Assembly: GCA_964512995.1 (NCBI GenBank)
Contig: CAZELM010000020.1
Span: forward strand, 1-64,000
Direction: 5' to 3'
Origin: CAZELM01 sp964512995
GTDB taxonomy: Bacteria; CSSED10-310
DNA: 64,000 bases
A program made the translations under genes and the position numbers. How positions within the stretch are numbered: position 1 is the stretch's first letter; each line of letters opens with the position of its first letter. Shown here piece by piece: positions 51,790-59,644 of the stretch. The notes beneath the pieces were generated by a model. The model searched no databases. It was given only the letters and a program-made list of their open reading frames with translations, and was not told the origin of the DNA.

Positions 51790-53633
51790 CGTCTGAACTT
51801 CAGTTCCAGTTCATGCCGGTCCATCCGGATGATAATCGGACGACCATGGGGACATGTCGATGGCAAGGGATGTCTGAACAACTCAGAGACCAATGCCTTC
51901 ATTTGAAGATGATCGATACTGTCGCCGGATTTAATTGCACGCCGGCAGGAAAGTGTGACCAGCATTTTTTGTTCGGAGCGACGGCTTCGTTCACTAGAAC
52001 CTACTTCAAGCAGATCATCCGCAATATTCTTGAGAAGCAATTCCGGGACTTCCTGATGGAGATGTTCTGGCAACGATCTGATTAAAAACGAATCTTTCCC
52101 GAATGGCTCCACAACCATCCCAAACTCTCGCAACAGATCGGAAAACTCCTGAATCACCAGTGCTTGCTGAGGCTCCAGATCCACTGGGACCGGAAACATC
52201 AGACTTTGACTCGGAATAACACCCGACCGATACTGTCTCATAAATCTCTCATACAGAATCCGTTCATGTGCCGTATGCTGATCAATGATCAGCAATTGGG
52301 AGGCTGTCTCGACCAGAATGAATGTTTGATAAAGTTGACCGATCACTTTCCAGTCTTGATAAATCTCCTGGTTTTGAAGTGAATGATCCAGCGATAAATT
52401 CGGTTGGATCATGGCATTTGTGTGGATCGGAACATCCTCATGATTTTTGGATGAATCATATTTCATCCTTATCCCCTGATCGATTTCTTTCTCCAAAAAC
52501 TGCAATGGAATCCGGGGAGGTTCCAGTTTGGGAGCATTCAAGATGGTTATATTGTGAAACGCAGTGGATTCCGCATTTACAGACGAAGAGTGATCTGGAG
52601 TCTCCGGATTCGTTGGAGATGAGGGCAGGAGCCTTTTCAGGGATCCTGCCAATGCGTTCTCAACCACCTGCTGAACGATAAAAAAAATTCTTTGGGAGTC
52701 TCTGAAACGAACTTCAGACTTCGCCGGGTGGACATTGACATCCAGCAACGTAGGCGGCATATTCAATTTCAAAAGAAACACAGGATGTTTATGGGATGTT
52801 AAAAATTTTTGATATCCACGATATACCGCTTGAGTAACCAGCCGATCACGAGTTCTGCGACCATTGATATACAGCCGCTGTGATCGTCCGGTTGCCTGAA
52901 GGAATTCCGGATCACAGATATAGCCTTCAATTTGAGTATCAGGATAAACCGTGTCGATCGGTATCATTTCCCTGAGATACGGCTCACCGAGAGCCGCAGT
53001 AATTCGTGCAGCCCATCGGTCTACCATCGGAATATCCAGAATAACGCGATCATCCTCTCTGAAGACAAAATGGATTTGCGGATTAGTCAAAGCATGATCG
53101 ATTATTGTTTCAAATACATGCCCATATTCGGTTCTGGCCGATTTCAAGAATTTCCGGCGAGCTGGAACGTTGTAAAACAGGGTATGTACCTGGATTTTTG
53201 TACCCGGCGCACAAGCTACTGGTTGGACATCCTTCAGGATACCTCCTTCGATAACCAGACGACACCCATTTTCCGCATCTCTGACATAAGAGTCCATGAT
53301 AACTTTGGAAACAGACGCGATGCTTGGAAGCGCTTCTCCACGGAATCCCAATGTATTTATATTATCCAGATCTTCGATTACACTGATCTTACTAGTGGCA
53401 TGACGCTCGAAAGCAAGCAAGAGACTATCAGGGTCGATGCCACATCCATCATCCGTAACAGAAATTAAGGCCAACCCACCGGATCGAATATCAATCTCGA
53501 TTCGGGAAGCTGTTGCATCAATGGCATTATCAAGTAATTCACGGATGACAGAGGAAGGACGTTCAATGATTTCCCCGGCTGCTATCCGGTTCGCAATCGC
53601 CTCAGGCAACACAATGATTCTGTTATTTTTCAC
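51786..53633 (-). CDS. mutL: DNA mismatch repair protein MutL (endonuclease type)
   Basis: 615 residues from the GTG at 53633, four bases after GAGGAGAG; the frame continues upstream but residues there are unlike MutL. The GHKL ATPase has IANRIAAGEIIERPSSVIRELLDNAIDA, DDGCGI, TLGFRGEALPSIASV and GTKIQVHTLFYNVPARRKFL. The C-terminal metal site DQHTAHERILYE fits DQHAx2Ex4E, with CRRAIKSGD and CPHGRP, so this MutL probably nicks DNA itself, as in bacteria without MutH. An acidic/Pro linker spans about 330-420. Confidence 0.95.
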   Translation of the reverse strand: MKNNRIIVLPEAIANRIAAGEIIERPSSVIRELLDNAIDATASRIEIDIRSGGLALISVTDDGCGIDPDSLLLAFERHATSKISVIEDLDNINTLGFRGEALPSIASVSKVIMDSYVRDAENGCRLVIEGGILKDVQPVACAPGTKIQVHTLFYNVPARRKFLKSARTEYGHVFETIIDHALTNPQIHFVFREDDRVILDIPMVDRWAARITAALGEPYLREMIPIDTVYPDTQIEGYICDPEFLQATGRSQRLYINGRRTRDRLVTQAVYRGYQKFLTSHKHPVFLLKLNMPPTLLDVNVHPAKSEVRFRDSQRIFFIVQQVVENALAGSLKRLLPSSPTNPETPDHSSSVNAESTAFHNITILNAPKLEPPRIPLQFLEKEIDQGIRMKYDSSKNHEDVPIHTNAMIQPNLSLDHSLQNQEIYQDWKVIGQLYQTFILVETASQLLIIDQHTAHERILYERFMRQYRSGVIPSQSLMFPVPVDLEPQQALVIQEFSDLLREFGMVVEPFGKDSFLIRSLPEHLHQEVPELLLKNIADDLLEVGSSERSRRSEQKMLVTLSCRRAIKSGDSIDHLQMKALVSELFRHPLPSTCPHGRPIIIRMDRHELELKFRR

Positions 53634-53776
53634 TACTCTCCTCTGATTTTGAGTCGGGATGACTACGAAGCAGTTCAACAGGCTTGATACGCCACTTGGA
53701 CAGTGTAATTCATATGAATAGATAGAATCCAGATTCGAAAAAATGTTACCACTCGAGAACAAAGTGGTTGAATTCA

Positions 53777-54829
53777 TTACTCATAAATTTTGATACTCAA
53801 TTCATTCAATTCACCCGATGCCAAAACACCCTGACGCATTTCCGATCGTCCCCAAGATGGGGTAACATTTAAAATATAACCGCCGGCCGGAAGACCCGTG
53901 AATGAAAAATTGCCATAGCGATCGACTTCCTGACGGTTTAACTCATCGCGCGTTTTGAGTTCGATCCTGCATGTACCCATGAGAGGTACGATTTTGCCGA
54001 CAACTGCTCCCATGTTTCGAGTTGAGGTGGTTAATCGCCTTTGAATCCCTGTTTCGGTCAGATCTGGCCGAGTCTTCTGATCGATTGTCCAGACATCCTT
54101 TTGTTCTTCGATGATTTCGATTTGAACACCAATATCGGAAAGATCGTTGATCGTTGGATCCACCTCCTTAGTCGGTGCCAGTACAATATGATATGGACTG
54201 ATGAAATCCTGGGTCACTCCAGGCTCAGATTGAAGTGCACCGATTTCAGGATAATCCACTTCCATCCATCGATGAAAAACGCTCTTTTGATTATTGACCA
54301 GGCATCCGGAGACGGGGCGGCAGGAGATATCCATGGATTTGAGTATTTCGATTGCCAAATTGGAACGACCGACACAATTCCCGAAATGCCTCTGCAAAAC
54401 ATCCTTCCATGTTTGAGATTGGGAAGCCTCTTCGTTATAAGGCGCTGTTTTGTCTACCCAAGCCAAGACTTCTCTCACTGCATCACTCATAGACGTCACT
54501 TCCTGCATTGAAGTGATGAGTGTTTGGTCTTGGCATTCAGGTGGAAGTTTTCCTGATTGGAATGTGAACGGGATTGTTATGATGATAGGGCTGAGATCTG
54601 TTGTTACGGTAACGAGATAACCTCGATGAATTTTTTTGAAAGTCTGATCAAAACCCCGCGTATGGATTTCAGAAAGAATGAGTTTTTCTTGTGGATCCTG
54701 GATCGTATACTGGACAGACCATTTCCCTTTCAGAATATAGTCGATACCTGTCTTTCCAAAAAGGACATGAGGAATGAGAAGGCAGTGACACAGAAGATAA
54801 ATATAGATTATTTTGTGTTTTGTATTCAT
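53777..54829 (-). CDS. Exported transglutaminase-like protein with C-terminal carboxypeptidase-regulatory-like domain
   Basis: 350 residues with a signal peptide (about 1-25). The transglutaminase-like core has the triad Cys152 (GNCVGRSNLA), His186 (VFHRWMEV) and Asp192 (VDYPEIG). The C-terminal 80 residues (MGAVVGKIVPLMGTCRIELKTRD...DRYGNFSFTGLPAGGYILNV) match a carboxypeptidase-regulatory or PEGA-type beta-sandwich. It probably acts on envelope peptides or proteins as a protease or cross-linker. It lies between the phosphoesterase gene and mutL, with 143 bases before the mutL start. Confidence 0.82.
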   Translation of the reverse strand: MNTKHKIIYIYLLCHCLLIPHVLFGKTGIDYILKGKWSVQYTIQDPQEKLILSEIHTRGFDQTFKKIHRGYLVTVTTDLSPIIITIPFTFQSGKLPPECQDQTLITSMQEVTSMSDAVREVLAWVDKTAPYNEEASQSQTWKDVLQRHFGNCVGRSNLAIEILKSMDISCRPVSGCLVNNQKSVFHRWMEVDYPEIGALQSEPGVTQDFISPYHIVLAPTKEVDPTINDLSDIGVQIEIIEEQKDVWTIDQKTRPDLTETGIQRRLTTSTRNMGAVVGKIVPLMGTCRIELKTRDELNRQEVDRYGNFSFTGLPAGGYILNVTPSWGRSEMRQGVLASGELNELSIKIYE

Positions 54830-54832
54830 GGA

Positions 54833-55561
54833 TTATTTTCCTAATTCAAGACGTTCGATTAAGTAATTCGGGAGTGAGAATTTACGCATTTTATCCTGCG
54901 TTTTTTTAATATCGTACTGGACACGCTTCAATTCGATCGTTTGAGTTGATAGATTGTAGATAACAAAAGCTGGTGATGGATTCCCATCTCTCGGCTGGCC
55001 AACACTCCCGACATTAATAATGTATTTATAATCTTCTCTTAAATTTATAATCTGATGCGGATCAACAGCACATTCCTTGTTTTCCTTCTGAAGGATAAAT
55101 ATCGGATGATGCGAATGGCCAACGAAGCAAATCTGAGTAGAGAAACACTCAAAATTATGCTGTGCTTCATACATGGTGAACAGGTAGTTCCATTGTTCGG
55201 CATCGCATGGTGTTGCATGAACAAAGGTCATATTATCTAAAACTTTATAGATTGGAAGGGTATGCAGGAATTCGACATCTTTAGATTCCAACACGTTTCT
55301 GGTCCATAAAACCGCTTCTTTGGCAAATGGGTTAAAATATGATATATCCATCTTTCCGATGGCGGCATGGTCATGGTTACCAGCAAGGCTGATGATATTT
55401 CTCTTTCTGATTTCCTCGATACATTCGCGGGGATTGGGGCCGTAACCGACAATATCGCCAAGGCAAATAGGGATGCAATCATCTTCTCGATCAATTTCAT
55501 CAATTACTGACTGCAGCGCTTCTAAATTACCATGAATGTCTGAAAAGATGAAATACTTCAC
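54833..55561 (-). CDS. Calcineurin-like metallophosphoesterase (YfcE/DNA repair-exonuclease-like fold)
   Basis: 242 residues. Metal-binding motifs: FSDIHGN (Asp8, His10), LGDIVGYGPNP, AGNHDH and VGHSHH, then INVGSVGQPRDG. The GDIVGYGPNP and NVGSVGQPRDG segments are those of the MJ0936-like phosphodiesterase group. The physiological substrate is not known. Its ATG overlaps the nusB stop by four bases, so it belongs to the rib-nusB operon. Confidence 0.93.
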   Translation of the reverse strand: MKYFIFSDIHGNLEALQSVIDEIDREDDCIPICLGDIVGYGPNPRECIEEIRKRNIISLAGNHDHAAIGKMDISYFNPFAKEAVLWTRNVLESKDVEFLHTLPIYKVLDNMTFVHATPCDAEQWNYLFTMYEAQHNFECFSTQICFVGHSHHPIFILQKENKECAVDPHQIINLREDYKYIINVGSVGQPRDGNPSPAFVIYNLSTQTIELKRVQYDIKKTQDKMRKFSLPNYLIERLELGK

Positions 55562-56031
55562 TTAAAAATCATCCCTTCTCGTTGAGAACCTTGTGGAGCA
55601 TTATCTATTCTCAATATACGATATACCTTATCTAATACACCATTGACAAATTTGCCGGACTTTTCGGAGCTAAATGACTTGGCCATGTCAATCGCTTCAT
55701 TCATGATCACTTTAAATGGGATCTCCGGCATATGCTCCATTTCAAAAACTGCAAGCCTTATGATGTTTCGATCGACGATCGACAACCGCCGTACTGACCA
55801 GTTCTCGGCTGCATCTTCAATCCGTTGATCGAGTTTTCTTATATTCTGACAAATACCAACAATCAGTAAAAACGCTAAATCTCTAATTTTATCCGATGGA
55901 TCTAAAAATTCAAGATGTTCCTTGATAACTGACTTCAAACAGTCCGGATCACTTTGTTCCAAACTGGAATCCACATCCAAGCGATACATAATCTGCAAAG
56001 CAATCTCTCGAACTCGCCGCCTGTTACCCAT
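55558..56031 (-). CDS. nusB: Transcription antitermination factor NusB
   Basis: 157 residues, all helical. The start RRVREIALQIMYRLDV and the region FKVIMNEAIDMAKSFSSEKSGKFVNGVLDKVYR are the family signature. NusB with S10 acts in rRNA antitermination. It follows ribH by eight bases, the common rib-nusB arrangement. Confidence 0.96.
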   Translation of the reverse strand: MGNRRRVREIALQIMYRLDVDSSLEQSDPDCLKSVIKEHLEFLDPSDKIRDLAFLLIVGICQNIRKLDQRIEDAAENWSVRRLSIVDRNIIRLAVFEMEHMPEIPFKVIMNEAIDMAKSFSSEKSGKFVNGVLDKVYRILRIDNAPQGSQREGMIFK

Positions 56032-56039
56032 TCTTGTTG

Positions 56040-56507
56040 CTACTCCTTGAGCTTGTGATATAGATTTGCAAGCTCGATGGCACTCAATGCGGCATCCCAG
56101 CCTTTGTTTCCGGATTTTGTACCTGCTCTTTCGATCGCTTGTTCAATAGAATCTGTAGTCAATACTCCAAATGTTACCGGAATATGACTATCAAATCCCA
56201 CTGATGCGATTCCTTTCGCCGCTTCGGCTGCTACGAAATCAAAATGGGGTGTATCTCCTCGGATAATCGCTCCCAGACAGATCACGGCATCATATTGATT
56301 GGACTTCACGATTTTGCGTGCGACCATGGGTATCTCGAATGAGCCGGGCACCCATATTACATGAATTCTCTCTGTAGAAGCACCATGTCGAATGAGACAG
56401 TCCAACGCGCCATCCAGTAATTTCTGAGTGATCAATTCATTAAATCGGCTGATGACGACAGCAAAGGCAAAGTCATTTCCTGAGAGATAACCCTCAATTG
56501 TTTTCAT
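56040..56507 (-). CDS. ribH: 6,7-dimethyl-8-ribityllumazine synthase
   Basis: 155 residues. AVVISRFNELITQKLLDGALDCL, VPGSFEIPMVARK and GAIIRGDTPHFDFVAAEAAKG with the catalytic His identify RibH, which joins the pyrimidine and butanone phosphate; VTFGVLTTDSIEQAIERAGTKSGNKGWDAALSAIE ends it. It overlaps ribBA by 14 bases. Confidence 0.97.
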   Translation of the reverse strand: MKTIEGYLSGNDFAFAVVISRFNELITQKLLDGALDCLIRHGASTERIHVIWVPGSFEIPMVARKIVKSNQYDAVICLGAIIRGDTPHFDFVAAEAAKGIASVGFDSHIPVTFGVLTTDSIEQAIERAGTKSGNKGWDAALSAIELANLYHKLKE

Positions 56508-57825
56508 CCGTCACACTCCGCTCAGCAGGATAACCTTCCGTCGTCATCTCATCAGTAAAATTCAAGAGATGACCCAGTTTCCTGCGTTTAGTATCCAGAT
56601 AAAACCGATTTTCCTTGTTTGGGCAAACCTCCAGAGGAACCCGGTCTACGATATGCAATCCATATCCTTTCAAAGCAATAAATTTCCTGGGATTATTGGT
56701 CATAAGCCGAAGGTGTGTAATGCCCAGAGCACATAAAATCTGCGCACCAATACCATATTCCCGTTGATCATCTTTGAATCCAAGACAGAGATTGGCTTCG
56801 ACTGTATCATATCCATTATCCTGAAGTTGATACGCCTTCAGTTTATTGCTCAATCCAATACCTCTTCCTTCCTGCCGCATATACAGAAGAACACCACAAC
56901 CCTCATGCGCAATCATTTCCATGGCTTTTTCAAGTTGTTGTCCACAATCACAACGCAGTGAATGGAATACGTCTCCTGTAAGACATTCGGAATGCACCCG
57001 GACCAGTGTTGGTTTCCCCTGCTCTAGATCTCCCATGATCAACGCAACATGATCTTCATCATGAACGATATCCCGGAATACCATTGTCCGGAATAGCCCA
57101 TATCGGGTTGGGAGACGGGATTCAGCGGAAAGCTCGATCAGTTTTTCCGTTCGAGTTCTGAACTCGATCAGATCTGCCACAGTTATCATCTTCAAGTTAT
57201 GTTTTAGCTTGAACCGGTATAGATCGGGAACACGCATCATCGTTCCATCTTCATTCAGGATTTCACATATCACTCCATACGGTTTCAATTTGGCCAATCG
57301 AGCCAGATCGACCGCCGCTTCTGTTTGACCTGCCCGTTTTAAAACACCACCCCGCTTCGCTCGCAATGGAAAAATGTGTCCTGGTCGGGCGAGTTCTGAT
57401 GGCTGGGTTCCATCAGAAATCGCAACATTGATGGTATGGGAGCGGTCATAGGCAGAAATTCCAGTAGTGATTCCATATTTGGCATCAATCGAAACAGTAA
57501 AAGCCGTCTGATATGGAGCCGTATTGTCTGTGACCATATCATCAAGGTTCAACTCCTTTAATTTTTCATCTGTCATCGGCAAACAGATCAGTCCCCTGCC
57601 GAGTTGTGTCATAAAATTGATCGCTTCAGGAGTCACTTTTTCTGCAGCCATCGTCAGGTCACCTTCATTCTCCCGGTCCTCATCATCAACAACAATCACT
57701 ATCTTTCCGTCTGCGATAGACTGGATTCCTTGTTCAATGGGATCAAAAAATTCAGCTTTTCTATTATGATCCGGTGTAATCAACAGGCTGTTCTCGGTTA
57801 TTTCTGTCATATCAGAAAGCTCCAT
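56494..57825 (-). CDS. ribBA: RibBA: 3,4-dihydroxy-2-butanone-4-phosphate synthase / GTP cyclohydrolase II
   Basis: 443 residues. The RibB half (about 30-230) has VVDDEDRENEGDL and the SAYDRSHTI and GHIFPLRA motifs. The RibA half (about 235-430) has zinc Cys in ECLTGDVFHSLRCDCG, then RQEGRGIGL and YGIGAQIL. It starts two branches of riboflavin synthesis. The first ATG is at 57825; a second at 57810 (MTEITEN) is better placed relative to a GGAG site and may be the real start. Confidence 0.96.
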   Translation of the reverse strand: MELSDMTEITENSLLITPDHNRKAEFFDPIEQGIQSIADGKIVIVVDDEDRENEGDLTMAAEKVTPEAINFMTQLGRGLICLPMTDEKLKELNLDDMVTDNTAPYQTAFTVSIDAKYGITTGISAYDRSHTINVAISDGTQPSELARPGHIFPLRAKRGGVLKRAGQTEAAVDLARLAKLKPYGVICEILNEDGTMMRVPDLYRFKLKHNLKMITVADLIEFRTRTEKLIELSAESRLPTRYGLFRTMVFRDIVHDEDHVALIMGDLEQGKPTLVRVHSECLTGDVFHSLRCDCGQQLEKAMEMIAHEGCGVLLYMRQEGRGIGLSNKLKAYQLQDNGYDTVEANLCLGFKDDQREYGIGAQILCALGITHLRLMTNNPRKFIALKGYGLHIVDRVPLEVCPNKENRFYLDTKRRKLGHLLNFTDEMTTEGYPAERSVTDENN

Positions 57826-57838
57826 AATTATTTATATA

Positions 57839-58423
57839 TCACAACTTGAAGTAACGAGCTATATATTTCCCGAGGATATCGTATTCCAAATTGATCTTAT
57901 CTCCAGATTTTTTTTCGGAAAGAGTGGTATCGGAAAGAGTCAAAGGGATTACGATAACGGAAAATTCGCCCGATTGAAACAACTCACTGATCGTCAGGCT
58001 GATCCCATCAACGGCTATGGAGCCTTTTTCAACGATCAAAGAACCTGCATCCTTATCTGGTTTGATCACATACGTTTTTTCCTTACTCCCTGAAACACGA
58101 GTGATCTTGCCCATACCATCGATATGCCCTTGCACAATGTGTCCATCCAGACGATCAGATAATATCATTGCCGGTTCTAAATTCACTTTTTCCATTAATT
58201 GAAGTCTCTGGAACGTTGTTCTCTGAAGCGTTTCCTGAGATAGTTCGGCTGTAAATGTATCCTCTTTGCATTCAATGACAGTCAGACAGGCACCTGATAC
58301 ACATATGGAAGCGCCTCGAGTCAAGAGTGGAACAACAGAATGTGCTTTTATCGTCACTTTCCAGGGCACTTCCCGCTGAATTCGCCATACGGTACCGATA
58401 TTCCTTATAATCCCGGTGAACAT
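57839..58423 (-). CDS. ribE: Riboflavin synthase, alpha subunit
   Basis: 194 residues made of two similar beta-barrels. It begins MFTGIIRNIGTV, the canonical motif, with the second copy starting near residue 98 (GHIDGMGKI) and SIAVDGISLTI. GGAGG lies 10 bases before the ATG, inside the preceding 13-codon ORF. It turns two lumazines into riboflavin. Confidence 0.96.
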   Translation of the reverse strand: MFTGIIRNIGTVWRIQREVPWKVTIKAHSVVPLLTRGASICVSGACLTVIECKEDTFTAELSQETLQRTTFQRLQLMEKVNLEPAMILSDRLDGHIVQGHIDGMGKITRVSGSKEKTYVIKPDKDAGSLIVEKGSIAVDGISLTISELFQSGEFSVIVIPLTLSDTTLSEKKSGDKINLEYDILGKYIARYFKL

Positions 58424-58432
58424 TGTAATTAA

Positions 58433-58474
58433 TTACCTCCGATGGTCATCATAGCAGCTCCTCCATTCATTCAT
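58433..58474 (-). CDS. Candidate 13-codon leader ORF before ribE
   Basis: A GGAGGTGA ribosome site, a near-complete match to the 16S tail, stands 5 bases before an ATG that encodes MNEWRSCYDDHRR and stops nine bases before the ribE ATG. Its last codons (CGG AGG TAA) contain the ribE ribosome site, so translation of the ORF would act on ribE initiation. It could also be a relic. Confidence 0.4.
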   Translation of the reverse strand: MNEWRSCYDDHRR

Positions 58475-58525
58475 CGTCACCTCCGGGAATACTCCCGTTC
58501 AGCAGGATAAAAGATATCCTACTCA

Positions 58526-59644
58526 TCATGGTATCGTATTTAAATAACCTTCGATCAAAATATCATTCCCAAATTTTTTTATTCGCTGATGATGCAATCG
58601 TGGAACAGTTTCAAGGTGAGGAAAACCATCCCCTCCGATCGCAGATGGAGCATCTTTTCCACCGATCAATATTGGAGCCTGATAGAACATCACTTTATCT
58701 ATGAGTTGTTCGTGGAGCATGGAAAATGCCAGACGTGGCCCTCCCTCCAATAATATCGATTCGATTCCTTTTTCCCCAAGGTAGGACATAAATCTCTTGA
58801 GATCTACTCCTCCGAAGCCGGGCGGAAGCTCAACGATTTCAACTCCTGCCGCCTCAAGCTGCATTCGTTTCTGACCCGTTACTCCTTCCAATACACCAAT
58901 AATGGAATGACCGGAATTGGATTTGGTAAAAATCTGCGATTCGACTGAAACGGTCAGTTGTGAATCAGCGACGATACGAACCGGACAAGAGATGGTCTGA
59001 TCTCCTTTACGGGCAGTCAATGATGGATTATCGGAGTTTATTGTGCCGCTTCCGACCATGATGCCATCCACACGATGTCGAATCCGATGAACATCCTGAA
59101 GCGACTCTGGACCGGTGATCCACCGGGTTTGATTAATAGATGTCGCAACTTTTCCATCAATACTGATTCCCATTTTCAAAATGATAAAAGGCCGTTTCAG
59201 TGTGACCCATGTTTTCCAAAATTCGATCAGTCGTTCTGCTTCGAGTTGCAATACGCCGACAATCACTTCCATTCCGGAATCCCTGAGAACCGAAATGCCA
59301 CCTCCTAGCACCGACGGATTCGGATCTGGGCATCCGATAACCACTCGCCGAATACCAGATTTGATCAAGGAGGCAGTGCACGGGGGTGTTCGTCCCCAAT
59401 GATTACATGGTTCCATTGTTACATAACAGGTTGCACCATGGAGTGAGGTGGTGCCTGCATCGGTCAAAGCAGCTTGTTCCGCGTGTGGGGTGTAAGGACC
59501 ACGATGGTAACCCAAGCCGAGCAGTCGATCACCCATCGCGATGACACATCCGACTGCTGGATTCGGATGCGTTTTTCCACATTCTTTTTTAGCTAATCGA
59601 AGAGCACGCCTCATCCAGAACTGATCCACATCCAGGATCTTCAT
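58526..59644 (-). CDS. ribD: Bifunctional riboflavin deaminase/reductase RibD
   Basis: 372 residues. The deaminase domain has the zinc ligands His54-x-Glu56 (PHAEQAAL), Cys80 and Cys89 (EPCNHWGRTPPC); the usual PCSHxGRTPPC has Asn and Trp here. The reductase domain (about 150-370) contains KMGISIDGKVAT, VGSGTINSDNPSLTARKG and ESILLEGGPRLAFSMLHEQLIDK. Its start abuts the ftsY stop. No FMN riboswitch precedes it. Confidence 0.96.
   Translation of the reverse strand: MKILDVDQFWMRRALRLAKKECGKTHPNPAVGCVIAMGDRLLGLGYHRGPYTPHAEQAALTDAGTTSLHGATCYVTMEPCNHWGRTPPCTASLIKSGIRRVVIGCPDPNPSVLGGGISVLRDSGMEVIVGVLQLEAERLIEFWKTWVTLKRPFIILKMGISIDGKVATSINQTRWITGPESLQDVHRIRHRVDGIMVGSGTINSDNPSLTARKGDQTISCPVRIVADSQLTVSVESQIFTKSNSGHSIIGVLEGVTGQKRMQLEAAGVEIVELPPGFGGVDLKRFMSYLGEKGIESILLEGGPRLAFSMLHEQLIDKVMFYQAPILIGGKDAPSAIGGDGFPHLETVPRLHHQRIKKFGNDILIEGYLNTIP

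Noticed and set aside
58424..58525. FMN riboswitch in the riboflavin operon
   Set aside because: The conserved RFN segments (AGGGGCAGGGTGAAA-like and CCCGAC-like) are absent here and before ribD and ribBA.
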